The notes: generated by a model not told the origin, from the letters alone. A stretch of DNA of 64,000 bases from JBBSOK01 sp965219125 (GCA_965219125.1 CBDCMO010000002.1:1-64000); one strand, 5' to 3'; shown: positions 7,775 through 16,620, numbered from the stretch's first letter. Made by a program: numbers and translations.

Positions 7775-9061
7775 TTAGTCTAATTCAAAAGCAGGTAAAA
7801 CCTTTCCACTGCAATCTCCAAAACCAATTCGAACCCCATTTTTCTCGGCATAAGCCTTTAAGATTACGGTATCTTCATCGTTTATAAATGTACGTTCGGT
7901 GCCGTCGTTTAATTTTATTGGATTTCTTCCTTGCCAAGACAATTCCAACATCGAACCGTAATTTTCTTTTTCGGGACCGGAAATTGTTCCGCTTCCCATC
8001 ATATCGCCACTTCGCACGTTACAACCATTTACAGTATGATGTGCTAATTGCTGCGCCATAGACCAATACATATATTTAAAATTGCTGTTTGACACGACAG
8101 TTTCTTCGCCCTCTTCGTTCGCAATTATTGCTTGTAAATGAATATCGAGATTTTTCTTTTTGCCTTGTTTTAAATAGGGAAGTGGCTCCGGATTTTGAAC
8201 CGGACCATCAATCCGAAACGGATTTAACGCATCCAAAGTAACAATCCAAGGTGAAATTGTTGATGCAAAACTTTTCCCCAAAAATGGACCAAGCGGCACA
8301 TATTCCCAACCTTGAATATCTCTCGCGCTCCAATCATTGAAAAGGACTAGTCCAAAGATATATTCCTCAGCTTCTTCAATAGGTACGCGTTTACCAAGAT
8401 CGTTGGCACCTGTAGTTATAAAAGCCATTTCAAGTTCAAAATCTAACAATTTTGTTGGACCAAAATTTGGAATTCCACCAGCTTCAGTTGGTTTTGTTTG
8501 TCCAACAGGTCTGCGAATTGGCGTTCCCGAAGGAACGATAGATGAGCTCCTACCGTGATACCCAATAGGAATACGCAACCAATTTGGCAAAAGTGCATTT
8601 TCCGGATCGCGGAATAAAGAACCAACATTTGTTGCGTGTTCTTTACTTGCGTAAAAATCTGTATAATCGCCCACGTCAACAGGAAGTTGCATTTCAACCT
8701 CTTCCATTTTAAACATTACTTTGTCCAAATGCGATTTGTTTTTTTGAAGTTTTGTATTGCCTTCCAAAAATATATCTGAAACTCTATTTCGCACCAATCG
8801 CCACGTTTTTCGGCCGTCAGCTATAAAATCATTTAGGCTGTCTTGGAGAAAAATATCATCGGTTAAATCTATTCCTTCAAAATAACCCAATTGGTGCAAA
8901 GCGCCCAAATCTATGGCGTAATCGCCAATTCTTGTTCCAATAGTAATAATATCTTCTCGTGTTAAAAAGACACCGAAAGGTATATTTTGAATAGGAAAAT
9001 CTGTGTCCGGCGAGGTGTCTAACCAAGTTTTTCTTTTTGGGTCGTTGGCGGTTAAAGGCAT
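7775..9061 (-). CDS. fahA: Fumarylacetoacetase
   Basis: This 428-aa protein performs the last step of tyrosine/homogentisate catabolism, splitting fumarylacetoacetate to fumarate and acetoacetate. Family features: FPIQNIPFGVF near the N-terminus, the catalytic-domain block DFYASKEHATN, the metal-site segment FELEMAFIT, NDWSARDIQGWEYVPLGPF, and GSGTISGPE. Length is normal for the family. No other tyrosine-degradation gene is adjacent. The gene is divergent from glyA and has a good promoter at 9094-9123. Confidence 0.97.
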   Translation of the reverse strand: MPLTANDPKRKTWLDTSPDTDFPIQNIPFGVFLTREDIITIGTRIGDYAIDLGALHQLGYFEGIDLTDDIFLQDSLNDFIADGRKTWRLVRNRVSDIFLEGNTKLQKNKSHLDKVMFKMEEVEMQLPVDVGDYTDFYASKEHATNVGSLFRDPENALLPNWLRIPIGYHGRSSSIVPSGTPIRRPVGQTKPTEAGGIPNFGPTKLLDFELEMAFITTGANDLGKRVPIEEAEEYIFGLVLFNDWSARDIQGWEYVPLGPFLGKSFASTISPWIVTLDALNPFRIDGPVQNPEPLPYLKQGKKKNLDIHLQAIIANEEGEETVVSNSNFKYMYWSMAQQLAHHTVNGCNVRSGDMMGSGTISGPEKENYGSMLELSWQGRNPIKLNDGTERTFINDEDTVILKAYAEKNGVRIGFGDCSGKVLPAFELD

Positions 9062-9093
9062 TTTGAGGTTTTTTGAGTTAGTGAATTCTTATC

Positions 9094-9123
9094 CAAATAT
9101 AAAATTTTCAAGATAGTAACCAA
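9094..9123 (-). promoter_or_regulatory. fahA promoter (-33 TTG, N19, -7 TATATTTG)
   Basis: On the minus strand TTG (9121-9123) is followed after 19 nt by TATATTTG (9094-9101), matching the Bacteroidota consensus spacing. The predicted start is about 25 nt before the ATG. Confidence 0.8.
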
Positions 9124-9180
9124 TTGGATTTACTATTTTTGATGATTAATTAACGTTTGAGGAAATCATTAATTGGTTAC
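9116..9180. promoter_or_regulatory. Inverted repeat overlapping the fahA -33 element
   Basis: GTAACCAATT (9116-9125) and AATTGGTTAC (9171-9180) are exact inverted complements 45 bp apart. The first covers the -33 element. A partial third copy, AGTAACCAAAT, starts at 9281. This may be an operator pair, with the regulator unknown. Confidence 0.45.
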
Positions 9181-9195
9181 TTAGTTGATTTGTTA

Positions 9196-9247
9196 ATGAG
9201 TATTGAGAGTTTATGAGTCGATGAGTTTAGAAAGTTTATAAGTTTAG
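9196..9247. repeat. Low-complexity GAGTTTA-like tract
   Basis: Degenerate repeats of about 8-9 nt such as GAGTTTATGAGTCGATGAGTTTAGAAAGTTTATAAGTTTAG (split here as overlapping short units: GAGTTTA, TGAGTCGA, TGAGTTTA). It lies between the divergent fahA and glyA genes. I see no coding potential. Confidence 0.5.
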
Positions 9248-9338
9248 TTTTTACTTCAATTCGAAATATTTACTATTCCAAGTAACCAAATAACGAATTA
9301 ACAATTTCCTTTAAAAGAAATTTCAGAATAAAAAAAAT

Positions 9339-10613
9339 ATGAAAAGAGACGAACAGATATTTGAACTTATTGAAGCCGAAAAACAACGCCAATTAAATGG
9401 ATTGGAATTAATAGCTTCAGAAAATTTTGTGAGCGAACAAGTTATGGAAGCTGCCGGTTCTGTTTTAACCAATAAATACGCCGAAGGTTATCCTGGCAAA
9501 CGCTATTACGGCGGTTGTGAAGTAGTGGATGAAGTGGAGCAAATAGCAATTGATAGAGCCAAAGCCCTTTTTGGCGCTGAATATGCAAACGTACAACCAC
9601 ACAGTGGGAGTCAAGCTAATACGGCGGTTTTCGCCGCTTGTTTAAATCCGGGAGATACTTTTTTAGGATTCGATCTTTCTCACGGCGGACACTTAACACA
9701 CGGCTCGCCTGTAAATTTTTCTGGCAGACTTTACAACCCAATTCATTATGGAGTTGATAAGGAAACTGGCCTTTTAAATTATGACGAAATAGAAAAAATA
9801 GCAAAACGCGAAAAGCCTAAAATGATAATTGCGGGCGCTTCGGCATATTCAAGAGAGATAGATTATAAGCGTTTCCGTGAAATTGCAGATTCTATTAACG
9901 CAATTCTTTTTGCCGATATCGCACATCCAGCTGGCTTAATTGCAAAAGGTATAATTGCAGATCCGCTACCGCATTGCCACGTGGTTACTACAACTACACA
10001 CAAAACATTAAGAGGTCCGCGTGGTGGGCTTATTTTAATGGGTAAAGATTTTGACAATCCATTTGGTCACAAATTAAAAAATGGAAGTCTTAAAAAAATG
10101 TCTGTTCTTTTGGACAGCGCAATTTTTCCGGGTAATCAAGGCGGTCCTTTGGAACATATTATTGCCGCAAAGGCAATTGCATTTGGCGAAGCGTTGACAG
10201 ATGAATTTCTACATTATATGATTCAAGTGAAAAAGAATGCATCCGTTATGGCGGCAGCTTTTATGAAAAAAAATTATGATATTATAAGTGGTGGAACAGA
10301 TAACCATATGATGTTGATTGATTTAAGAAATAAGAATATCAGCGGAAAGGAAGCCGAAGAAGCCTTAGGAAAAGCAGATATTACAGTAAATAAAAATATG
10401 GTTCCGTTTGATGATAAATCGCCATTTGTTACTAGCGGAATAAGAATAGGAACATCTGCCGTAACAACGAGAGGTTTAAAGGAAGATGAAATGCAACAAA
10501 TAGTAGATTTGATTGATGAAGTAATTTCAAATCACACCGACGATTCCGTTTTAGAAAAAGTGTCTGAAAAAGTAAATAAAATGATGAGCGGAAGACCCCT
10601 TTTTAAAGGTTAA
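9339..10613 (+). CDS. glyA: Serine hydroxymethyltransferase
   Basis: The 424-aa PLP enzyme interconverts serine and glycine with tetrahydrofolate and supplies one-carbon units. The PLP-binding Lys is K222 in the hallmark THKTLRGPRGG (H221-K222). Also present are the substrate-folate segments LELIASENFVS and NKYAEGYPGKRYYGG near the N-terminus. Full family length. The next gene, guanine deaminase, starts 35 nt downstream on the same strand, so co-transcription is plausible. Confidence 0.98.
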   Translation: MKRDEQIFELIEAEKQRQLNGLELIASENFVSEQVMEAAGSVLTNKYAEGYPGKRYYGGCEVVDEVEQIAIDRAKALFGAEYANVQPHSGSQANTAVFAACLNPGDTFLGFDLSHGGHLTHGSPVNFSGRLYNPIHYGVDKETGLLNYDEIEKIAKREKPKMIIAGASAYSREIDYKRFREIADSINAILFADIAHPAGLIAKGIIADPLPHCHVVTTTTHKTLRGPRGGLILMGKDFDNPFGHKLKNGSLKKMSVLLDSAIFPGNQGGPLEHIIAAKAIAFGEALTDEFLHYMIQVKKNASVMAAAFMKKNYDIISGGTDNHMMLIDLRNKNISGKEAEEALGKADITVNKNMVPFDDKSPFVTSGIRIGTSAVTTRGLKEDEMQQIVDLIDEVISNHTDDSVLEKVSEKVNKMMSGRPLFKG

Positions 10614-10647
10614 GAAATTTTTCAATCAAAAATTTGGAAGAAGAATT

Positions 10648-11127
10648 ATGAGTGCTGAGAAACATAAAGAATTTATAAAAAGAGCTATTCAGCTTTCTGA
10701 AGAAGGAATGGATAATCACGCAGGCGGTCCTTTTGGAGCCGTAATTGTTAGAAATGGTGAGATAGTGGCAGAAGGTTACAATCACGTAACGTCAACAAAC
10801 GATCCAACGGCGCACGGCGAGATTGTTGCTATTCGTAGAGCGTGCGAAAACCTGAATACTTTTCAACTTGATGATTGTGTAATTTATACTTCCTGTGAGC
10901 CTTGCCCAATGTGTTTGGGTGCTATTTATTGGGCGCGCTTGCAAGCTGTTTATTATGGAAATACCAAAGAAGACGCTGCCGCAATTGGTTTTGAAGATCA
11001 ATTCATTTACGATGAAATTGATACCCAAATTGAAAATAGAAAGATAAAATTCATCAATTTAGAAAGAGCAGAAGCACAAAAAGTGTTTAAAAAATGGGAA
11101 TTAAAAGAAGGTCGTATTGATTATTAA
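10648..11127 (+). CDS. guaD: Guanine deaminase (CDA superfamily)
   Basis: This 159-aa protein closely follows the small bacterial guanine deaminase (B. subtilis GuaD type): GGPFGAVIV, catalytic Zn site NDPTAHGE (H56, E58) and SCEPCPMC (C86, C89), then AIYWARLQAVYY. It would convert guanine to xanthine and ammonia. It differs from tRNA adenosine deaminase TadA, which lacks the characteristic LGAIYWAR segment and C-terminal extension. It follows glyA closely, consistent with a purine/one-carbon context. Confidence 0.92.
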   Translation: MSAEKHKEFIKRAIQLSEEGMDNHAGGPFGAVIVRNGEIVAEGYNHVTSTNDPTAHGEIVAIRRACENLNTFQLDDCVIYTSCEPCPMCLGAIYWARLQAVYYGNTKEDAAAIGFEDQFIYDEIDTQIENRKIKFINLERAEAQKVFKKWELKEGRIDY

Positions 11128-11626
11128 ATTGAGATTTTCAAAATACTTGCTGCTGATTTTTGTTGGAATGTTTTTCTCAAATTGTGAAGACAAAAAGCCT
11201 GAAAATTCTAAACTTATTGGTTTATGGACTTTGGAGTCAATGAAAGTGAAAGACAGTGCGACCAATAATTGGAAAGACTATCGTGGCGTAATGAAAGGCT
11301 TTTTGTTATATGATGCTAAAGGCCACGTTGCACTTCATTTATTCGACAAAGATTATCAAAATTTTAGTTCGCCATTTCCCAATTTTACGGATACAATTTC
11401 AGTTGAAGCTTTAAAACATTTAACCAAATCGTATTATTATATGGGAAACTATTCAGTTTCAGAAAAAGATAGTTTGGTTACACATACAAAATTGTCACAT
11501 TCAAATCCCTCAGAATTTGGAGGCACTTCCGAAAGGCGATTTTATTTTAATGGTGATACGCTTATTCTTGAACCTGTAGAAAAAAAGAATGCGAATTTAA
11601 GACTAAAATGGTTACGTGAGAATTGA
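11117..11626 (+). CDS. Lipocalin-like lipoprotein of unknown function, TTG start
   Basis: The frame has no ATG until residue 18, which would remove the signal peptide. A TTG at 11117, overlapping the end of guaD by 11 nt, gives a full lipoprotein signal with lipobox FFSNC; another TTG at 11129 would also keep it. A purine-rich AGAAGG lies just upstream. The mature part (KLIGLWTLESMKV, then GFLLYDAKGHVALHLFD) has the pattern of lipocalin-like proteins. Probably translationally coupled to guaD. Function unknown, start uncertain. Confidence 0.75.
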   Translation: MIIKLRFSKYLLLIFVGMFFSNCEDKKPENSKLIGLWTLESMKVKDSATNNWKDYRGVMKGFLLYDAKGHVALHLFDKDYQNFSSPFPNFTDTISVEALKHLTKSYYYMGNYSVSEKDSLVTHTKLSHSNPSEFGGTSERRFYFNGDTLILEPVEKKNANLRLKWLREN

Positions 11627-11661
11627 AAAGCTATAATTTGAAAAAAGAAATAAATTTGTCG

Positions 11662-11988
11662 TTATTCAGAAACAAATTTTAATCCGACTATTGAAAAAAT
11701 TAAGGTAGAAATAAAGAAAAGTCTCCAAAAACTAACAGGTTCTTTAAAGAAAATTATGCCGACAAGAACTGTCCCAACAGCGCCAATGCCAGTCCAAACG
11801 GCATAAGCAGTGCCTAGCGGCAAGTTTTTAATTACTTTAATTAATAAACCAAGGCTTATAATCATACAAATTAAAAAACCTCCGTACCATAACATTGATT
11901 CGTTACCTATGGTATGTCTTGCTTTTCCGAGACAGGAAGCGAATCCTACTTCAAATAAACCTGCAATTATAAGAAGAAACCAATTCAT
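11662..11988 (-). CDS. Small multidrug resistance (SMR/SugE-Gdx-like) efflux protein
   Basis: This 108-aa protein has four membrane segments and the key conserved Glu at position 13 (LLIIAGLFEVGFA), which binds cation and protons. The second half contains LPLGTAYAVWTGIGAVGTVLVG, hallmark of the family (shown in two motifs: GTAYAVWTGIG and GTVLVG). It could export guanidinium or quaternary ammonium compounds; which one cannot be decided here. It faces the upstream plus-strand gene convergently. Confidence 0.92.
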   Translation of the reverse strand: MNWFLLIIAGLFEVGFASCLGKARHTIGNESMLWYGGFLICMIISLGLLIKVIKNLPLGTAYAVWTGIGAVGTVLVGIIFFKEPVSFWRLFFISTLIFSIVGLKFVSE

Positions 11989-12038
11989 TTAAATTGCAGT
12001 TTAGTTTTAATTGTGTTGTAGAATAAATGTTCTTTTAC

Positions 12039-13577
12039 TTATCTCTCTGGAAATATGGTGGATTCATAAGCTCCAGCATCAGGATCTGAATCGCGATCAG
12101 TATTGTTTAAATCTTGAGGAACAGGATTTGAAATACAAATATTCTCTGCTCCCGAAACGCCACGTTCAATATTGAAATTATTTCTTACTGTATTTTGAAA
12201 AGCCGGATCTTCATTTAAAACGATACTTGTAAAAATTGAAGAATTATTAAAATCATATAGAGGATTATCAGCAAAGTCGCCGGTTGGATCTTCAAAACGG
12301 ATAAGGCAATTACTAAAGTTAAAATTAAATAATCCTGATTCGCCTTTAAATAATGAAAGCTCGCGGCGTTCGTTTCCGTAAATTATACAGTTGGTAAAAT
12401 CGGCTTGAATTAAATCTCTATTCTGAAAAGTTCCATCGCCATTATCAAAAACATTATCTATTGCCACCGCAGGAAAACGACGGAATCCTTGCGTCCAATA
12501 ATTGGCAAATGTACATTGATTAAACGTGTACGTTCCGCCAAAACTACACGAAAGCGAGGTTTGACCACTATTATTTATAACCACATTCTCGCCATAAACA
12601 TTCCCAGTTCTTGCCAACAATCCAACGTTTGCGCTATTATAAATTTGAACGTTTTTCAACGTTAATGTTTCATCGCCATCATTGCTATCCATCAAAATTC
12701 CGACGGTACTATTTTTTATGGTTGTATATTCAAATTGATTATTCGTACTGCCGGCCGTGCACCAAATTGTGCCCCATTGTCCGGGAACATCTGCAAAATC
12801 TGGTTCTAATCTGTCACCTTCAAAAATAATCTCGTTTTCTTTTGCAATAGGATCAAAACTTTGAGCACCAATTGATTTAATTGAGCCCGTATTTGCAACT
12901 AAAATGCCACTACCAAAATGAAAATTAACTCGTGCGCCGGGTTGAATGTTTAATGTTTTACCGGGTGCAACAGCCGCATATCCATAAATAACGTATGGCT
13001 TTTCATTCGTAAAAGTGAGTTCGTTATCATCAAGAAAGAAACCTTGAATTAACACATCATTTCCCTCGGCATCCATTCCAAGATTTAGCGTTTCAAAATT
13101 GCCATTGCCTAAATCGGCAGGGTATAGGAATACTGCATCTTTTACCAAAGTAACCAATTCAACCTTTTGTTGCCCTGCGCCACTTTCAAAAAGAATTTGA
13201 TCGGTATATAAAAATTCATTTGCGTTTGTATTATCGTCGATATTCAATGTAGTTTCAACAAAAATAAAAATACTGTCCTTTGCCAAAACTTGAATATTAT
13301 TAAAATTCCTACCCGCAATACCATCTACATTTAAGCGATATTTTGAGTTTTCGCCATTACCCAATTTTAAAGTTGGAATGTTAATGTCTTCGTTACTTCT
13401 ATTATAAACCTTTAAATTATATGTGCTGGATCCAATATTGGTAAAAACCGTGTCAAGATAAATGGTATCTCGTGAGAATTCAAGATTGCCAGTGTTTGGT
13501 AAACTATCAAAATCGTCTCGGCAAGAACTTAAAGATATTATGCTGAAAACAATAACTAAGGCGTATAGATACTTCAT
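12039..13577 (-). CDS. Right-handed beta-helix lipoprotein
   Basis: The 512-aa product is a lipoprotein (signal peptide, lipobox LSSC, mature Cys about residue 19). An Ig-like N-terminal half (NIGSSTYNLKVYNRSNED) is followed by repeated Asn-rich rungs typical of pectate-lyase-like beta helices (NQFEYTTIKNSTVGILMD, ENVVINNSG, FTNCIIYGNE). Bacteroidota encode many such proteins; some bind or cleave polysaccharides. No catalytic triad was evident. Standalone gene, and the C-terminal end is intact. Confidence 0.75.
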   Translation of the reverse strand: MKYLYALVIVFSIISLSSCRDDFDSLPNTGNLEFSRDTIYLDTVFTNIGSSTYNLKVYNRSNEDINIPTLKLGNGENSKYRLNVDGIAGRNFNNIQVLAKDSIFIFVETTLNIDDNTNANEFLYTDQILFESGAGQQKVELVTLVKDAVFLYPADLGNGNFETLNLGMDAEGNDVLIQGFFLDDNELTFTNEKPYVIYGYAAVAPGKTLNIQPGARVNFHFGSGILVANTGSIKSIGAQSFDPIAKENEIIFEGDRLEPDFADVPGQWGTIWCTAGSTNNQFEYTTIKNSTVGILMDSNDGDETLTLKNVQIYNSANVGLLARTGNVYGENVVINNSGQTSLSCSFGGTYTFNQCTFANYWTQGFRRFPAVAIDNVFDNGDGTFQNRDLIQADFTNCIIYGNERRELSLFKGESGLFNFNFSNCLIRFEDPTGDFADNPLYDFNNSSIFTSIVLNEDPAFQNTVRNNFNIERGVSGAENICISNPVPQDLNNTDRDSDPDAGAYESTIFPER

Positions 13578-13639
13578 TAAAGAATATTTTGCGTAAAAAT
13601 ATAACTTTTTAGGAAGTTAAATATTGTATTGTACTTTAA

Positions 13640-13709
13640 ATTCAAGATTCAAGATTCAAGATTCAAGATTGAAGATTCAAGATTAAAGATTAAAGATTGA
13701 AGATTCAAG
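13640..13709. repeat. Heptanucleotide tandem array, 10 units of ATTCAAG type
   Basis: Ten contiguous 7-nt units: ATTCAAG x4, ATTGAAG, ATTCAAG, ATTAAAG x2, ATTGAAG, ATTCAAG. Only the middle two bases vary. It lies downstream of the minus-strand gene ending at 13802. Confidence 0.93.
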
Positions 13710-13722
13710 ATGAAAAAAAAAG

Positions 13723-13750
13723 TTTTAAGTTTCTTGTTTCAAGTTTCTTG
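13723..13750. repeat. Second heptamer tract (TTTCTTG/TTTCAAG type)
   Basis: Four adjacent 7-nt units: TTTTAAG, TTTCTTG, TTTCAAG, TTTCTTG. The same 7-nt period and AAG/TTG ends suggest kinship with the array just upstream. Confidence 0.7.
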
Positions 13751-13801
13751 TATAGTTTTCACTCATACCTCATGCCGCAATACTTAAACTGCAATTGCAA
13801 A

Positions 13802-14905
13802 CTAATTTTTTTTCCGTCTTTCTTTTTTAATTCTCTTAAATTCATTAGTATTCGCTGTTGCTTGTTTTCTTTTTCCCCGTTTGGCTTCGGCTTCCGGGTT
13901 TTCAACAAATTCAGGTTTTCCAAAAGGAAAAATTGGCGAATAAGAATCTGATTGCGCTTGGGTTATAACAACTTCGCCCATCATCATTCCGCCCATTACC
14001 ATTCCGTCGCCCATTGTTATATTTATAGTGTTGTCAATATTTGAGAGCGTTGCTTCTTCACTCATAAAACCAACATAACTAAAAATAAGTTTTTCATTTG
14101 GTAATGATTTTATTGTATAATAACCATCAAAGTCGGTCTGTGTTCCTTCATTTTTTCCGAAGATAATCACATTAACGCCCGGCAACGGCAAACCGTTATC
14201 ATCAGTAACTACCCCTTTTGTAGTTATGATGTCATTTTGAACTTCAGTTTTATTAACAGGAGTTGCGATCATTTTACCCATAATTGCGTGTTCAATTATT
14301 GGTTCTTTATTCATTTGAATATTAAATGTTGTAGATTTTGTTGCTAGCGTAATTGTTTGAGATATAAAATCTTCAACTTGAAAAGTTAGAATTTCGTGAT
14401 CTAAAGTTACAATTCTGTACTCACCTTTATAATTAGACCATTCTCGAGCGCCAGTTTCGTTGGATTTTATTTCAACATTGCGCAGCGGTTTTCCATTTTG
14501 GTCTGTAATTATTCCGGTTGTAATAACTTGAGCACGTTCAAATCCGTTATTTGCACTTCCAATTCCTATTGAAATAAATGGTTTTTTGGCTGCAGCGTTA
14601 TCGCTTCCAGTTATATTATTTGCCATAATACTTAACGGCAGCATAAACGAGGCAGCAATTGGTCCAAAATTAATTCCACTTTTCCGCTCCATTTTCACTT
14701 CCCGGTTTAGTTGCGATTTTTTAAAACGGCCGCATACATTTTTGTTTCCGCTAAATAGTTTTACAAGATTTTCGTCTGTTTTGGCACTTAAGTCAATAAC
14801 TTCTTTTGTGCAAACACCGCAAAATTTTCCTTTTTCGGTGGCATTCATTTCTGCCCAATTTTCGTGGCAAGGTTCTGGAATGTTAATTACGATAGCTTTT
14901 TTCAT
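13802..14905 (-). CDS. Carboxypeptidase-like regulatory domain protein with N-terminal Cys motif
   Basis: The 367-aa product opens with a Cys-rich N-terminal module (IPEPCHENWAEM, then KGKFCGVCTKEVIDLS and NVCGRF) of a kind common in Bacteroidota. Next come two CarboxypepD_reg-like domains, one around residues 130-190 (VITTGIITDQNGKPLRNVEI) and one about 225-300 (KGVVTDDNGLPLPGVNVIIF, then TDFDGYYTIKSLPNEKL). The C-terminus is basic and disordered. No signal peptide is evident; one possible membrane segment is ASFMLPLSIMANNI. Function unknown. Confidence 0.8.
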   Translation of the reverse strand: MKKAIVINIPEPCHENWAEMNATEKGKFCGVCTKEVIDLSAKTDENLVKLFSGNKNVCGRFKKSQLNREVKMERKSGINFGPIAASFMLPLSIMANNITGSDNAAAKKPFISIGIGSANNGFERAQVITTGIITDQNGKPLRNVEIKSNETGAREWSNYKGEYRIVTLDHEILTFQVEDFISQTITLATKSTTFNIQMNKEPIIEHAIMGKMIATPVNKTEVQNDIITTKGVVTDDNGLPLPGVNVIIFGKNEGTQTDFDGYYTIKSLPNEKLIFSYVGFMSEEATLSNIDNTINITMGDGMVMGGMMMGEVVITQAQSDSYSPIFPFGKPEFVENPEAEAKRGKRKQATANTNEFKRIKKERRKKN

Positions 14906-15224
14906 GATGGCTGATTTTTATATCTCAAAGAAAAAGATAATATCAGCTTAAAAAAATAAGGAATGAGCGAAGTGGTTATTTGAGTGAGGGAACTGTTTAT
15001 TTTTCAGTCGCGGTCAAAGTCATAGATTAATTGTAAATAACACTTCTGAAAACCTGCGTGCAGTTACCAAAGTATGCATATCACGATTCAGTGAAAATCT
15101 TCGGAATGAAATATTTAAATGGGATAAGTAAATTAAATAAATAGGAGTTATTACTTTGTGTTTTTTAAAATTTACTCCGACTCTGACTACGACTGAGACT
15201 GAAAACTGCTCTGCCTACTACAAC
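14906..15224. other. Intergenic region with a short-period tract
   Basis: No gene is apparent. At about 15176-15215 is a low-complexity tract of the ACTCTGACTACGACTGAGACT type (short units of GACT spaced 6 or so). The rest is AT-rich. Confidence 0.5.
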
Positions 15225-16283
15225 TCATTTCGCAACAACTTCAACCTTAAAAAGTTTGTCCCAATTTTTCCCTGTTATATACAGAATATTTGGTTCTCCT
15301 TTGTAGGCAATTCCATTTAAAACATCCAATTTGTCGTGTTGCGTAACTTTATCTTTTAAATCTGTAAAGTCTATAACACCCTCAACAGCGCCGTTTTTTG
15401 GATTAATAATTGCGACAGAACCTTGTTGGTAAACATTTGCATAAATTTTACCTTCAACCCATTCCAACTCGTTTACACTTTTAATTTTACTGGTGTTTGT
15501 ATAGATTTCGATATAATTTTTTTCTGAAAGATTTTCTGGGTCCAATGTCCAAATTTTTTCCGTTCCATCGCTTTTATAGATATTATTGTTGGTATCGTGG
15601 CAAAGACCCCAACCTTCGCGACTTTTGCCATAAACAAAGGTTCCAGTTTGTTCCAACGTTTTCAGATTGTAGATAAATCCAAGATTTTCCTGCCAAGTTA
15701 ATTGATAAATTTTATTGTTAAGTATGGTAAGTCCTTCCCCAAAATATTGGTCTGCTAATTTTACTTTCTGTAAAACTTCGCCAGTTTTGTAATCTGTTTT
15801 CCGAAGGCTAGATTGTTTGTAAAGTCCTGTACTTTCATAAAGTGTGTCATTTTCAAATTCAAGACCTTGGGTATATTCTCCGATATCGTGCGGATAGGTT
15901 TCCAAAATTTTATACGTATAAAGTTTGGGTGAAGTAGATGAAAGTATAGTAACCAAAGTGTAGGTTTCAAATTCTTTTCCGTCGGAATAAATTTTAGCCG
16001 TTAACTTTCTAGCTCCTAATTTTAAATCCTTCAAATCAAGATTTTCAGCTTTAATGTCTTTTGAAGTCATTAATTTATCGTCGTTTAAAAAATAGACAAT
16101 AGAGTCAACCGACATATTTTTTTTGTTTTCAACGCTAAAATTTAAGTCGCCAACGTTCTGATAGGTTTTTTTTTCATTCTGAATTTTAATTGAAAAAAGA
16201 TCTTTGTCGCCGTCTGAACCACTTTTGCAATTTGAGAAAATCAAGCTAATTGCGGTAAGAACCAGTAAATTATGAAGTTTCAT
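15225..16283 (-). CDS. Glutaminyl-peptide cyclotransferase, lipoprotein
   Basis: The 352-aa product is a lipoprotein (SLIFSNC lipobox). The second half is the beta-propeller of the plant/bacterial-type glutamine cyclotransferase: EYTQGLEFENDTLYESTGLY, then REGWGLCHDTNNNIYKSDGT. These enzymes make pyroglutamate at protein N-termini; in Bacteroidota they mature many exported proteins that begin with Gln after signal cleavage. The N-terminal ~120 residues are an additional domain. The ATG at 16283 is used because the upstream in-frame TTG (16376) would read through the SRP RNA promoter region. Confidence 0.9.
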   Translation of the reverse strand: MKLHNLLVLTAISLIFSNCKSGSDGDKDLFSIKIQNEKKTYQNVGDLNFSVENKKNMSVDSIVYFLNDDKLMTSKDIKAENLDLKDLKLGARKLTAKIYSDGKEFETYTLVTILSSTSPKLYTYKILETYPHDIGEYTQGLEFENDTLYESTGLYKQSSLRKTDYKTGEVLQKVKLADQYFGEGLTILNNKIYQLTWQENLGFIYNLKTLEQTGTFVYGKSREGWGLCHDTNNNIYKSDGTEKIWTLDPENLSEKNYIEIYTNTSKIKSVNELEWVEGKIYANVYQQGSVAIINPKNGAVEGVIDFTDLKDKVTQHDKLDVLNGIAYKGEPNILYITGKNWDKLFKVEVVAK

Positions 16284-16337
16284 ACTAATTTTTAATTTTG
16301 GTGAAAGGTATTTATTAAAATTGAATTGCAAAAATAC

Positions 16338-16367
16338 TTGCAAAAAATTGAAATAGCCGTATCTTTG
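16338..16367 (+). promoter_or_regulatory. Promoter of the SRP RNA gene
   Basis: TTG (16338-16340), 19-nt spacer, TATCTTTG (16360-16367): near-perfect fit to the Bacteroidota vegetative promoter. The RNA begins about 4 nt later. Confidence 0.85.
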
Positions 16368-16370
16368 CAA

Positions 16371-16470
16371 CGGCAAGTCCTACACAACCAGCTCCTGTTG
16401 AATCCTCCAGGGCGGGAACGCAGCAAAGGTAAATGGTCGTAGCGGTGTGATGTAGGTAGCTTGCCATTTT
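16371..16470 (+). ncRNA. ffs: Signal recognition particle RNA (4.5S-like, small form)
   Basis: The core GAATCCTCCAGGGCGGGAAC at about 16410 and the following CGCAGCAAAGGTAA are the strongly conserved SRP Alu/S-domain apical loop sequences. The ends pair (GGCAAG at 16372-16377 with CTTGCC at 16460-16465) and are followed by a T run. It is the RNA of the co-translational targeting particle with Ffh. Exact ends are approximate. Confidence 0.95.
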
Positions 16471-16570
16471 TTATGCGCTAAATTCTTGTAACTTTACTTA
16501 ATATTTTCATAATCTAATTCCTTCTTTTCTTCATTCTCACAGTACAGTCTGTACGTTTTTAACCAAACCA

Positions 16571-16602
16571 TTTGCATAACATTTTACTTAACTGCATCTT
16601 TG
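16571..16602 (+). promoter_or_regulatory. Promoter of the SDR gene
   Basis: TTTG (16571-16574), 20-nt spacer, CATCTTTG (16595-16602), one base off consensus. The predicted start is just ahead of the ATG at 16621. Confidence 0.65.
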
Positions 16603-16620
16603 CGAGCAAACAATAATGAA

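Noticed and set aside
13640..13750. CRISPR array
   Set aside because: The repeats are contiguous 7-mers with no unique spacers and no cas genes nearby.
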